This document shows positions 17,305 through 25,934 of a DNA stretch of 64,000 bases, in pieces. This stretch comes from Microbacterium pumilum (GTDB taxonomy: Bacteria > Actinomycetota > Actinomycetes > Actinomycetales > Microbacteriaceae): assembly GCF_039530225.1 (NCBI RefSeq), contig NZ_BAAAOH010000001.1, positions 3,658,001 to 3,722,000 of the forward strand. Direction: 5' to 3'. The notes under the pieces were generated by a model. The model was given only the letters and a program-made list of their open reading frames with translations. It was not told the origin of the DNA and did not search any database. Each line of letters begins with the position of its first letter. Position 1 is the first letter of the stretch. The position numbers were made by a program, and so were the translations under genes.

Positions 17305-17981
17305 GTCGGAGCCCCGATCCGGTAGCCGCGGCCGCGGATCGTCTCGATGATCTCGGGCGTCGACTTGCGACGGATGTAGTGCACGTACGTGTCGACGGAA
17401 CCCGGAGCGTCGCCTGACGCGAAGACGGCCCCGAGGATCTCGTCGCGAGAGAAGACGTGCTCCGGACTCGCCGACAGCAGCTCGAGCAGCGCGGTCTCGG
17501 TCGCCGTGAGCCCGACACGCAGTCCGGTCGGTGAGTAGAGCGCCCATGAAGCGGGAGTGAACGTCCGGTCGCCGAGGTACCGACGCTGTCCGTCAGCGCG
17601 GTAGCCACGCAGCAGCGCGCGCAGCCGGGCGAGGAGTTCGTCGAAATCGAAGGGCTTCACAAGATAGTCGTTGGCACCCGCATCCAGGCCCTCGACGCGG
17701 TCGTCAACCGAAGAGAGGGCGGTCAGCAGCAGGATCGGCGTGGTGATGCGTGCGGTGCGGACAGCCGCGACGAGGCGAGCGCCATCCATCCCCGGGAGGC
17801 GTCGATCGACCAGCATCAGGTCGTAGTGACCGCTCAATGCGCGCGTGAGGGCGACGTCGCCGTCTGCGACGTGGTCGACGGTGTAGATCTCCGAGAGCAC
17901 CTCGATCGTCATCTCGGCGATCTCCGCGTCGTCTTCGACATAGAGGAGCCGGGCACGGGTCACGTCTGCCGAGCTATCCAC
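17301..17981 (-). CDS. OmpR-family response regulator
   Basis: The 226-residue regulator has a receiver domain with acidic pair ED-D at 16-18, phospho-acceptor Asp59 (LMLVDRRLPG), Thr near 87 and Lys near 109 (YLVKPFDF), then a winged-helix DNA-binding domain (ETALLELLSASPEHVFSRDEI, IRGRGYRIG). It starts with GTG at 17981 after GAGGGGGGG. The downstream kinase overlaps it by 4 nt. Target genes are unknown. Confidence 0.93.
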   Translation of the reverse strand: MDSSADVTRARLLYVEDDAEIAEMTIEVLSEIYTVDHVADGDVALTRALSGHYDLMLVDRRLPGMDGARLVAAVRTARITTPILLLTALSSVDDRVEGLDAGANDYLVKPFDFDELLARLRALLRGYRADGQRRYLGDRTFTPASWALYSPTGLRVGLTATETALLELLSASPEHVFSRDEILGAVFASGDAPGSVDTYVHYIRRKSTPEIIETIRGRGYRIGAPT

Positions 17982-18054
17982 GGCCCCCCCTCGATTGCTG
18001 CTCGTCGCCCAGTGAAGCGGAACGTCTCCAAGACAACACCAAGACGTTCATGGA

Positions 18055-19023
18055 TCAGGCCCCGGGTTCGACGATGACCTTGCCGAGCGCTCGGCCTTCG
18101 CCGACGCGCTTCAACGCCTCGGCGGTCTGGTGCAGCGGGTAGGTCCGATCGATGTGGATGCCGAGCTCGCCGGCCGCGCAGCGTTCGCCGACAGGCCCGA
18201 ATCTCGCCGGTCCGCTCTGCACGGCGAGGACTCCCATCCGTCGACCCGACAGGCGCGCGGCGAGCACACCGACGGTCAGGATCCGCAGCAGGGTTCCTAC
18301 GTCGCCTCCCACCGCGAGGTATCTCCCGCCCGGAGCGAGCGCACGACGGTAGGCGAACACGGAACGGTGCGCGACGAGGTCGAGGATCAGGTCGTACCGC
18401 CCGGTGACGGTGAAGTCCTCGGCGCGGTAGTCGATGACCGCATCCGCGCCGAGTGCGCGCATGAACTCGAGCTTGCCGGCGTTGTCGACACCGGTCACGT
18501 GCGCACCCGCTGCCGTCGCCAGCGGTATGGCGAAGGCTCCGGTGCCCCCGCCCCCGCCGTTGATCAGCATACGGATGCCGGGTGTCACGCCCGAAGTCCC
18601 ATGCACCGCGATCGCACCGGCCTGTGGAATCGTCGATGCCTCGGCGAAGGTGAGTCCGGCAGGCTTCGGTGCGAGCACCGACTCGGCGGCGATCGCGAAC
18701 TCCGCGAATCCACCGAGGCGCTGCAGGTTGTCGCCGTAGACCTCGTCGCCGACGGCGAAGCGCGTGACGGCCGGGCCGACGGCGGCCACGACGCCCGCGA
18801 TGTCCGAGCCGAGGACTTTGCGCCGTGGTCGTCGAAGCCCGCCGAACCGCGAGTACAGCGGCGAGCCGACCAACGCCTCCCAGTCGCTGAGGTTCAGCCC
18901 CGTCGCGACGATCCTCACGAGGACGTCCCGCGGCCCCGGCACGGGCACGGGAAGGTTCACGACGCGCAGAACCTCGGGGGGTCCATACCGGTCGTACACC
19001 ACTGCCTTCATCATCGGGGCCAT
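18055..19023 (-). CDS. Zinc-less MDR-type NAD(P)-dependent oxidoreductase
   Basis: The 322-residue protein is a quinone-oxidoreductase-like medium-chain dehydrogenase: N-terminal GroES-like part with YDRYGPPEVLRV, then GSDIAGVV, GDEVYGDN and a Rossmann fold with a Gly-rich turn (INGGGGGTGAFAIPLA). Cysteine ligands for structural zinc are absent. It probably reduces alkenals or quinones with NADPH. The ATG at 19023 is chosen over the ATGs at 19014 and 19011 because a -10 TACGCT lies exactly 6 nt upstream, indicating a leaderless mRNA. It is divergent from the SnoaL-like gene. Confidence 0.88.
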   Translation of the reverse strand: MAPMMKAVVYDRYGPPEVLRVVNLPVPVPGPRDVLVRIVATGLNLSDWEALVGSPLYSRFGGLRRPRRKVLGSDIAGVVAAVGPAVTRFAVGDEVYGDNLQRLGGFAEFAIAAESVLAPKPAGLTFAEASTIPQAGAIAVHGTSGVTPGIRMLINGGGGGTGAFAIPLATAAGAHVTGVDNAGKLEFMRALGADAVIDYRAEDFTVTGRYDLILDLVAHRSVFAYRRALAPGGRYLAVGGDVGTLLRILTVGVLAARLSGRRMGVLAVQSGPARFGPVGERCAAGELGIHIDRTYPLHQTAEALKRVGEGRALGKVIVEPGA

Positions 19024-19087
19024 GTGCACAGCGTATGGGCGAGGGCCCACCTTCCGCCTCGGATGGTGGGGGACTACGTTCTGTGGC

Positions 19088-19504
19088 ATGACCGGCTTGC
19101 TCGAGCGGCTGCAGGATGCCATGAACAGTCATGATGCGCAGCGCATGGCGTCCTTGTTCGCCGACGATTATGAGAGCTTCCAACCCGCGCATCCGAGTCG
19201 CGGCTTCGGCGGAAGCGCCCAAGTGCTGTCCAACTGGACCTCGGTGTTCGAGGGGATTCCCGACTTCACGGCGCAACTGCTCTCGTCCGCGGTCGACGGC
19301 GACACCGAGTGGGCGGAGTGGGACTGGGCGGGCCACCATACAGACGGTGCGCCGTTCGCGGTGCGCGGAGTGGTGATCATGGTCGTGCGTGACGGGTTGG
19401 TGGAGCGGATGCGCCTGTACCTCGAGCCCGTGGAGGTCGGCGGTGGCGACATCGATGCTGCCGTCCAAGAGATGTACAGGCCGCCCGCCGCGGACTCCGC
19501 CTGA
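19088..19504 (+). CDS. SnoaL-like/NTF2-fold protein
   Basis: The 138-residue protein has the NTF2-like pattern: a helix with LQDAMNSHDAQRMASLFADDY, then HPSRGFGG, WTSVFEGIPDF and a C-terminal strand VRGVVIMVVRDGLVERMRLY. Members are cyclases, isomerases or small-ligand binders; the reaction cannot be predicted. A -10 TACGTT (19075-19080) lies 7 nt before the ATG, so it is probably leaderless. It ends 10 bp before the convergent dnaE2 gene. Confidence 0.85.
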   Translation: MTGLLERLQDAMNSHDAQRMASLFADDYESFQPAHPSRGFGGSAQVLSNWTSVFEGIPDFTAQLLSSAVDGDTEWAEWDWAGHHTDGAPFAVRGVVIMVVRDGLVERMRLYLEPVEVGGGDIDAAVQEMYRPPAADSA

Positions 19505-19514
19505 GCGGCGACGG

Positions 19515-22500
19515 TCAGCGGAAGTCCCGGGATTGGTGCTGCACGCCGACCCTCAGGTCTTCGAACCGATCGGCGAGCAGGTTCGTCACTCCTTCGATCG
19601 AGCGCTCCAGCATCCCTCGCACGATGAGAGCAGGAGAATCGCGGACCACCCGCCGGTAGTGGTTCCACACCCCGACCGAGCAGATCACGTTGACGAGGCC
19701 ATGTTCGTCCTCGAGATTCAGGAACGTGATGCCGGATGCCGTGGCCGGCCGCTGGCGGTGCGTCACAAGACCGGCGACCTCGACGCGTCGACCCGTCTCG
19801 TGCGAACGCAGTTCGCGCGAGGTGAGCACCCCTCGCGCATCCAGCCCGGAGCGATAGTGCGTCATGGGATGGTCGTCGGTCGAAATGCCGGTCGCCCACA
19901 GGTCTGCGGCGAGCACCTCGTAGCTCGTCGGGTCGGTGAACAGGGGCGGCTGCACCGAGACGAGGGAATCGGGAAGGAACTCGACGCGATCCTGCGCGGC
20001 GGAGCCGGCGAGCCAGATCGCCTCGCGCCTCGTGAGTCCCATGCTCTCGAACGCACCGGATGTCGCGAGCGCCTCGATCTGGGCGGCCGTCAGCCCGGTA
20101 CGCCGCACAAGGTCGCGGAGATCGCGGAACGGCCCGTTCGCATCGCGCGCGGCGACGATGCGCTGCGCGACCGCGGTGCCGATCCCCTTGACGCCTGCGA
20201 GGCCGAGTCGCACCGCAAGGTTGCCGTCCCGTCGGTGGTCGGCGGAAACGTCCGGAGCGTGCAGGTCGAACGGCGGCACCGGCGGCTGCACCCGGTGCGT
20301 GCACGAGTCGAGGCCGGTGGGCGGCATCACTTGCCTGGTCGCCTCGCCCGCATCCGCCGCCCCTGCTCCCCCTGCCTGCCCTTCGACGAAATCAGGAGAA
20401 TCGACCAAATCAGGATCGATTCCACCGAGAACGTCCTTACTTGGTCGATTCTCCTGATCCGGAGGACGGCGCTCAGCGAACAGGTCGGGTTCGGCGCGTT
20501 TCGGCTCGGTCGCTGCGCTCCCTCGCTCAACGACCGGGGGTTCCGCGTCGGTCGCTGAGCCTGTCGAAGCGTCCGCTACCACGCCGGACCCTTCGACGAG
20601 CTCAGGGACCGGCCGGCGCTCAACGACCGGGGTCACCGGCTCGAGCAGCGCCTCGACGCCTGACGCGTGCAGATCGGGACGGCGCACCTCGACACCGTGG
20701 CGACGCGCATCGGCCACGAGCGACGCGGGCGAGTAGAACCCCATCGGCTGCGCCCGCAGCAGTCCCGCAAGGAACGCGGCGGGATAGTGCAGCTTGATCC
20801 ACGAGCTCGCGTAGACCAGCAGCCCGAACGACAGCGAGTGCGACTCCGCGAACCCGAAGTTCGCGAACGCCTGGATCTTCGCATAGATCGCGTCGGCTTC
20901 TTCGCCAACCAGCCCGTTCGTGGCCATCCCTTCGTAGAGCTTCTCGCGCAGCGACTCGATCCGCTCGACCCCGCGCTTCGAACCCATCGCGCGACGGAGC
21001 AGGTCGGCATCCTCACCAGAGCACTCCCCCACCGCCATCGCCATCTGCATGAGCTGCTCCTGGAAGACGGGGATGCCGAGCGTGCGCTCGAGCACCGCCT
21101 CGAGCTTGGGATGCGCGTAGGTCACCGGCTCGTAGCCGAGCTTGCGTCGCACGAACGGGTGCACCGCCCCACCCTGGATCGGACCGGGCCGGATGAGGGC
21201 GATCTCGATCACGAGGTCGTAGAACCGCCGCGGCTGCAGGCGCGGCAGGAGACCCATTTGCGCACGCGACTCCACCTGGAACACCCCGATCGAGTCCGCA
21301 CGGCACAGCATGTCGTAGACCGCCTGCTCCTCCTTCGGGATGGTCGCAAGCTCCCACTCCTCCCCCGTGGCAGCGCGGATCATGTCGAAGCAGTACTGCA
21401 GGGCGGCGAGCATCCCTAGTCCGAGCAGGTCGAACTTCACGAGCCCCATCCATGCGGCATCCTCTTTGTCCCACTGGATCACCGTGCGGTTCTCCATACG
21501 CGCGTGCTCGATGGGCACGACCTCTCCCACTGGCCGGTCGGTGAGAACCATCCCGCCTGAGTGGATACCGAGGTGGCGCGGCGCCTTCAGCAGCTCGGAC
21601 GCGAACTCGATGACCTTGTCGGGGATGTCGTGCTCCGGTCCCGTGGACAGCGTCGCTCCCCACTGCTCCACCTGCTTGGACCAGGCGTCCTGCTGCCCGG
21701 GCGAATGTCCGAGTGCCTTGGCCATGTCGCGCACGGCATTCTTCGGCCGGTACTGGATGACGTTCGCCACCTGCGCGGCGCGCTCCCGCCCGTACTCCGC
21801 ATAGACCCATTGGATGATCTCCTCACGGCGGTCGGAGTCGAAGTCCACGTCGATGTCGGGCTCCTCATCGCGCAACGAAGACAGGAACCGCTCGAACGGC
21901 AGGTCGTACGCGATCGCATCGACGGCCGTGATGTCCAGCAGATAGCAGATGGCGCTGTTGGCGGCAGAGCCGCGACCTTGACACAGGATGCCGCGCCGCC
22001 GCGCCTCCTGCACGATGCCGTAGACGATCAAGAAGTAGCCGGGGAAGTCCTTGAGCTCGATGACCCCGAGCTCCTTCTCGATGCGCTTGCGGTTGTCTTC
22101 GGTGAGATCGGGGTACTTGCGCGGCACGGCCTCCCACACGATCTGGCGCAGCCACGACATCGGAGTATGTCCCTCCGGCACCTTCTGCTTCGGCAGCGCG
22201 GGCTTGGCACGCCGCAGCGGAAAGGCGAGCTCATCGGCGAGCGCGACGGTGCGGGCAACGGCATCCGGATGCCGCACGAACCGCTCCGCCATCTCAGCAC
22301 CCGACCGCAGATGTGCCCCCGCGTGCGCCGGCAGCCATCCGTCGAGCTCGTCGAGCCCCCGGTTCGCGCGCACGGCCGCCACCGCAGCGGCGAGCAGCTG
22401 CCGCTGCGGCACCGCGTAGTGCACGTTGTTCGTCGCGAGGAGCGGCAGCCCGCGTTCCCGGGCGAGCCCGGCGAGCACTTCGTTGTCACGCGTGTCGAGC

Positions 22501-23207
22501 GGATTGCCGTGATCGATCAGTTCGACATGGACGGCATCCTGGCCGAACAGCCGCACCAGCCGATCGAGCTCGAGCGCCGCGGCATCGGCCCCGTCGGCAG
22601 TGAGTGCACGGCGCACCGCGCCCTTGCGGCATCCGGTCAGGACGGCGAAGTGCCCGTCCGCCTGCGCGGCGAGCTCGTCGAGGTGGTAGACCGGCCGTCC
22701 CTTCTCGGCCCCTTGCAGCTGAGCGTGCGTGATGGCGCCGGCGAGCCGGTGATAGCCCTCCTCGCCCCGGGCGAGCACGAGCAGATGCGCACCGGTGGGG
22801 TCGGGCTCGCCGTTCTGCGGCTTGGGAAGCTCGAGCGAGAGCTCGGCACCGAAGACCGTCTTCAGCTGCAGCGTTTCGGAGGCTTCGGCGAAGCGCACAA
22901 TGCCGTAGAAACCGTCGTGATCGGTGATCGCGAGCGCATGAAGGCCGAGCCGCTCGGCCTCTTCGGCCATCTCTTCGGGCGAGGACGCGCCATCGAGGAA
23001 CGAGAACGACGAATGCGCGTGCAGTTCGGCATAGGGGATCACCTCGGCCGGACGATCGATCTTCGGCGCGACATAGGGTCCGCGCTTGCGCGACCACGCG
23101 GGACTGTCGCCGCCGTCGGCACCCGCGGGTGGACCGCCCGGCCGCCGGCGATCGCTCAGCACCCGCTCGATCTCGGACCACGGCACCGAGGGGTTGTCGA
23201 AGCCCAT
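19515..23207 (-). CDS. dnaE2: Error-prone DNA polymerase DnaE2 with repeat-filled insertion
   Basis: The 1230-residue protein is the catalytic subunit of the SOS mutasome. Residues 57-260 form the PHP domain (YAELHAHSSFSFLDG). The polymerase core carries CQGRGSAANSA near 417 and the catalytic acidic motif PDIDVDFDSDRREE near 450. The C-terminal part has a helix-hairpin-helix and an OB domain (GLVTHRQRPATA). DnaE2 is normally about 1050-1100 residues. The excess is a Pro/Glu-rich segment at residues 857-965 encoded by short dispersed repeats and a 68-bp palindrome, lying between the polymerase core and the HhH/OB region. The ATG at 23207 gives the family start MGFDNPSVPWSE. It is third in the operon imuA'-imuB-dnaE2 under an SOS box at 25846-25863. 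Confidence 0.95.
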   Translation of the reverse strand: MGFDNPSVPWSEIERVLSDRRRPGGPPAGADGGDSPAWSRKRGPYVAPKIDRPAEVIPYAELHAHSSFSFLDGASSPEEMAEEAERLGLHALAITDHDGFYGIVRFAEASETLQLKTVFGAELSLELPKPQNGEPDPTGAHLLVLARGEEGYHRLAGAITHAQLQGAEKGRPVYHLDELAAQADGHFAVLTGCRKGAVRRALTADGADAAALELDRLVRLFGQDAVHVELIDHGNPLDTRDNEVLAGLARERGLPLLATNNVHYAVPQRQLLAAAVAAVRANRGLDELDGWLPAHAGAHLRSGAEMAERFVRHPDAVARTVALADELAFPLRRAKPALPKQKVPEGHTPMSWLRQIVWEAVPRKYPDLTEDNRKRIEKELGVIELKDFPGYFLIVYGIVQEARRRGILCQGRGSAANSAICYLLDITAVDAIAYDLPFERFLSSLRDEEPDIDVDFDSDRREEIIQWVYAEYGRERAAQVANVIQYRPKNAVRDMAKALGHSPGQQDAWSKQVEQWGATLSTGPEHDIPDKVIEFASELLKAPRHLGIHSGGMVLTDRPVGEVVPIEHARMENRTVIQWDKEDAAWMGLVKFDLLGLGMLAALQYCFDMIRAATGEEWELATIPKEEQAVYDMLCRADSIGVFQVESRAQMGLLPRLQPRRFYDLVIEIALIRPGPIQGGAVHPFVRRKLGYEPVTYAHPKLEAVLERTLGIPVFQEQLMQMAMAVGECSGEDADLLRRAMGSKRGVERIESLREKLYEGMATNGLVGEEADAIYAKIQAFANFGFAESHSLSFGLLVYASSWIKLHYPAAFLAGLLRAQPMGFYSPASLVADARRHGVEVRRPDLHASGVEALLEPVTPVVERRPVPELVEGSGVVADASTGSATDAEPPVVERGSAATEPKRAEPDLFAERRPPDQENRPSKDVLGGIDPDLVDSPDFVEGQAGGAGAADAGEATRQVMPPTGLDSCTHRVQPPVPPFDLHAPDVSADHRRDGNLAVRLGLAGVKGIGTAVAQRIVAARDANGPFRDLRDLVRRTGLTAAQIEALATSGAFESMGLTRREAIWLAGSAAQDRVEFLPDSLVSVQPPLFTDPTSYEVLAADLWATGISTDDHPMTHYRSGLDARGVLTSRELRSHETGRRVEVAGLVTHRQRPATASGITFLNLEDEHGLVNVICSVGVWNHYRRVVRDSPALIVRGMLERSIEGVTNLLADRFEDLRVGVQHQSRDFR
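20391..20458. repeat. 68-bp palindromic element inside dnaE2
   Basis: ATCAGGAGAATCGACCAA (20391-20408) and TTGGTCGATTCTCCTGAT (20441-20458) are perfect 18-bp inverted repeats around a 32-bp centre. The element keeps the reading frame open and lies next to other repeats in the DnaE2-specific insertion. It looks like a small palindromic element that landed in the gene. Confidence 0.8.
20493..20633. repeat. Cluster of dispersed repeat copies inside dnaE2
   Basis: Copies of two repeat families lie side by side: TCGCTCAACGACCGGGGG-type (20493-20540, remnant 20616-20633) and the CTTCGACRRGCTCAGGG-type in both orientations (20549-20572 and 20586-20612). In the dnaE2 frame they read as RRPVPELVEGS- and PPVVERGSAATE-like peptides. 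Related copies occur at 23234-23322, 26539-26575, 52128-52150, 52954-52979, 54195-54219 and 63019-63051. Confidence 0.8.
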
Positions 23208-23233
23208 CAGCCAGCCACCGTCCTGGGAGGTTC

Positions 23234-23322
23234 GGCGCGTTTCGTCTCGCTTCGCTCGCTCAACGACCGGGGGTCGGTGCTCGGTCGTTGAGCGGGGGAG
23301 CGAAGCGACCGAGACGGAACGC
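23234..23322. repeat. Inverted pair of family-A repeats between imuB and dnaE2
   Basis: 23234-23273 carries GGCGCGTTTCGTCTCGCTTCG followed by CTCGCTCAACGACCGG; 23281-23322 carries the same sequence inverted (TCGGTCGTTGAGCG ... GAGACGGAACGC). Together they can fold into a long hairpin. This fills the whole gap between the imuB stop (23325) and the dnaE2 start (23207). Confidence 0.85.
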
Positions 23323-23324
23323 CC

Positions 23325-25040
23325 TCAGTCATAGCTCGCCTCGACCGTCCATGCATCGCCCTCGCAGACCAGGAGCCAGGCGCTGCCGTCGGCATCGACG
23401 ACCTGGAACCGATGCGCGCGACGTGCGCGCGCGGCGTCCCACCCCCGCTCGACGATCGGCCAGGGGCCGGTCCATGCCTCGATCGTTCGTCGGCGACCGC
23501 CCTCGGCGAGCATCGCCGGCACCGCCGACACGTTCCCCCGCTCGTCGACGTCGACGAGCTCGCCTCCGAGCGCCGTCACCTCGACGGGGATCGGCTCGGC
23601 GAACACGGTTGCCGGCAGCGGCTCGGGCAGACTCCCCGGCCATGGCCGTGCACGCTGCGCCGCGAGTCCGCCCCGGCCGCGGGCATCCCGATCGCGCGCA
23701 TCCCGATCACCCCATGGCACGAGCACCTGGCGTTCGATGAGCCACCGCCCACCCCCGATCGCCGGCGTGACGACGCCACGGTGTCCGAGCATCGCCTGCA
23801 CGCGCGAGAGGGCGTGATGCACGCGCTCTTCGGGACCGCCTCCGAAGATCGCCGGAGCATGGTGGGATGCCGCATCCACCGCCTCGGGAGAGATCCGCAC
23901 CACCGCGACCCCGCTGCGGAGCGGGTCCTCCTCAATGGGGCTCCGCCCCAAACCCCCGGCTTGCTGACGCGCGCCAATGGGGCTCCGCCCCAAACCCCCG
24001 GCTTGCTGACGCTCGCCCACTTCCTCAGCGAGCTGCCACCGCACCCGGTCGACCACGGCCGAGGCGTCGAACGAGCCGGGATGCAGCCATACCCGCTCGC
24101 TGCGCTCGCCCCGGTCGCCGAGCAACTCGACCCGCAGCTCGGTGCACACCAGGTCGACGGCGCCGAGTCCGGCGATGAATGCATCTGCCGCCATCCGCAT
24201 GCCGAACGCGACCTGGTCGGCGAGTTCGAGCGGCGGCTCGAACGCGACCTCGCGATGGAGCTCGGGAGGAGGCGTACGCGGCTCGACGGGTCGCGAATCG
24301 CATCCGGACGCGAAGTCGTGCAGGCGGATGCCGCGCTCGCCGAATCGCTCTCTCACTCGGTCGGGTGCCATTGCGGCGAACTCTCCGAGCGTATGGACCC
24401 CGAGCCGAGCGAGCAGTCCCACCAGATCTGCCGGGGCGACACCGGGAGCGAGCGCCGAGCCGGTGCCGAGCGACGAGACCTCGAGCACCGCGACGGACAG
24501 CGGAGCGAGGAAGCCCGCCGCCCCGCCGGCGGGCACGACGAAGACCGGGTCACCTGCGGTGGTGGCTGCCTTCGCCGCCTGTTCGGCGGTGAAGGGGCCG
24601 TCGGCGACCCCCGCCCGCACCCCGTCGAGCCCGGACTCGCGAAGCACTCCGAGCAGGACGCGCGCCGCCTCGGCCTCTCCGCCGTAGTACCGTGACGGAC
24701 CACGCGCCCGCAGGGCGCACAGCCCCGGTCTCACCACCTGCACGCCCGGGGCGCGCTCCTCGATCCGCGTCACGACCGGCGCGAACGCACGGTGATCACG
24801 CGCGGCATCGGCAGTGATGACCTTCAGGCCCGGGCAGCGCGCCTGCGCATCGCGTCGGCGCTGCCCTCTGCGAACGCCCTCGGCGCGAGCGGACGCTGAG
24901 CAGGCCGTGACGAGGTTGTGCTCCATCACGGCGACAGGCAGCTCGGCATCGAACGGGGTCGCACCATCGCGGGTGAGCGCGGTGACCGGCCAGTCGGGGA
25001 ACCACAGCACCAGGCTGCGCGCCGGAGACTCGACAGCCAT
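23325..25040 (-). CDS. imuB: ImuB, Y-family polymerase-like mutasome subunit
   Basis: The 571-residue protein has the Y-family polymerase fold (SLVLWFPDWPVTAL, ACSASARAEGVRRGQRRRDA, RYYGGEAEAA, LGVHTLGEFAAM) but lacks the catalytic DxD and SxDE acidic residues. As in other ImuB proteins, it serves as an adaptor linking DnaE2 to the beta clamp and ImuA'. Residues 342-369 are two tandem copies of a 14-residue unit (RQQAGGLGRSPIGA-like) encoded by a 42-bp DNA repeat. It starts 1 bp after the imuA' stop and is therefore tightly coupled to it. Confidence 0.93.
   Translation of the reverse strand: MAVESPARSLVLWFPDWPVTALTRDGATPFDAELPVAVMEHNLVTACSASARAEGVRRGQRRRDAQARCPGLKVITADAARDHRAFAPVVTRIEERAPGVQVVRPGLCALRARGPSRYYGGEAEAARVLLGVLRESGLDGVRAGVADGPFTAEQAAKAATTAGDPVFVVPAGGAAGFLAPLSVAVLEVSSLGTGSALAPGVAPADLVGLLARLGVHTLGEFAAMAPDRVRERFGERGIRLHDFASGCDSRPVEPRTPPPELHREVAFEPPLELADQVAFGMRMAADAFIAGLGAVDLVCTELRVELLGDRGERSERVWLHPGSFDASAVVDRVRWQLAEEVGERQQAGGLGRSPIGARQQAGGLGRSPIEEDPLRSGVAVVRISPEAVDAASHHAPAIFGGGPEERVHHALSRVQAMLGHRGVVTPAIGGGRWLIERQVLVPWGDRDARDRDARGRGGLAAQRARPWPGSLPEPLPATVFAEPIPVEVTALGGELVDVDERGNVSAVPAMLAEGGRRRTIEAWTGPWPIVERGWDAARARRAHRFQVVDADGSAWLLVCEGDAWTVEASYD
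23934..24017. repeat. Two tandem 42-bp repeats in frame in imuB
   Basis: 23934-23975 and 23976-24017 each begin CAATGGGGCTCCGCCCCAAA and end CTTGCTGACGC; they differ only near the end. Each contains the palindrome GGGGCTCCGCCCC. The 42-bp period keeps the frame and adds 14 residues per copy. Confidence 0.9.
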
Positions 25041-25041
25041 C

Positions 25042-25836
25042 TCAACTCACCGCCCTCGCGGCGACCGGCTCGAACCGCGGCTGCGCGAATCGCCCGGGCG
25101 CTGTCGCCGACGTCCGCGAAACAGTGCCGATCGCCGAGACTGCGCCGATCGCCGGTGCGACCGCGACTCCGCCGGCGGCATCCGGAAGCAGCAGTCGCTC
25201 CTGCCGGGGCCGTGGCCAGCGGCGGCTCGACGATGTGACCGTGATCGCACGCCCGTCGAGATAGCCATGACCGTGCCCGACACCCGTCCACACCGGGTCT
25301 CGGGCCTCGAGCACCGCCTCAGCCTGGGGCCATGGTCCTTGCACGAGCAGCACCGCTCCCCGATCGCGCAATCGGGCGGCGAGCCGTGACACCTCGGCAT
25401 CCGGAGCGCGACCGGGTGGCCGCACGGCGACCACCGGCAGCACCTCGGAGACGGTGGCGGTGACCGCGAGCCACCGGGGACCGGGATCGGGGATCAGGAC
25501 GAGCCGCGAGAGATCGACCCCCATCCCCTCTGCCGCTTCGGCACCGAGCCGGGGCATGCCCACCACCCCGCACCAGGCTCCGGACTGCGACGGATGGCCG
25601 AGGAGGGCGAGCAGCAGCGAGGTCGAACGCGGCAGCGAATACGCCGCCCCCGGGCGCAATCCCCCACCTGGAAGCAGCGAGGCCAGCGCAGGATGCACCG
25701 GCAGCACCGGCGCGTCGAGCCTTCGCCCCTGCACCCGCTCGAGCTGAGTTCGCAGCCGCAATATCTCTTCGGACTGCTCAGGTTCCTCGAGCGGCTCTGG
25801 TGCGTGCGATGTCGTGAGTTGCACGCTCGCCCTCAT
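25042..25836 (-). CDS. imuA: ImuA'-type mutasome protein
   Basis: The protein of about 264 residues has a RecA-like organisation (LPGGGLRPGAAYSLPRSTSLLLALL where a P-loop would be, then VLIPDPGPRWLAVTATVSEVLPVVAVRPPG) and occupies the imuA' position upstream of imuB and dnaE2. The Walker A motif is degenerate. It is required with ImuB and DnaE2 for damage-induced mutagenesis in mycobacteria. The ATG at 25836 is preferred to the GTG at 25842 because a -10 TAGTCT (25843-25848) lies exactly 6 nt upstream, indicating a leaderless transcript. An SOS box overlaps that -10. Confidence 0.88.
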   Translation of the reverse strand: MRASVQLTTSHAPEPLEEPEQSEEILRLRTQLERVQGRRLDAPVLPVHPALASLLPGGGLRPGAAYSLPRSTSLLLALLGHPSQSGAWCGVVGMPRLGAEAAEGMGVDLSRLVLIPDPGPRWLAVTATVSEVLPVVAVRPPGRAPDAEVSRLAARLRDRGAVLLVQGPWPQAEAVLEARDPVWTGVGHGHGYLDGRAITVTSSSRRWPRPRQERLLLPDAAGGVAVAPAIGAVSAIGTVSRTSATAPGRFAQPRFEPVAARAVS

Positions 25837-25845
25837 TTCCACAGA

Positions 25846-25863
25846 CTAGAACAGATGTTCTAG
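25846..25863 (-). promoter_or_regulatory. LexA SOS box over the mutasome promoter
   Basis: CTAGAACAGATGTTCTAG is a perfect inverted repeat CTAGAAC-N4-GTTCTAG, close to the actinobacterial LexA consensus TCGAAC-N4-GTTCGA. It overlaps the -10 box TAGTCT (25843-25848) of imuA', so LexA would block the whole imuA'-imuB-dnaE2 operon until DNA damage. Confidence 0.92.
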
Positions 25864-25934
25864 CACGTCAACCGCAGGAGATGAGGTTACCTCAGACTTC
25901 CGACACTTATGTTCGAGAGTTCACCAGCGTGTGA

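Noticed and set aside
23934..24017. Tandem repeats as a CRISPR array
   Set aside because: There are only two adjacent units with no spacers, in frame inside imuB. No cas genes occur in the window.
25909..25925. A second SOS box (TGTTCGAGAGTTC)
   Set aside because: The half-sites are not inverted with a 4-bp centre, and it is not before any start codon.
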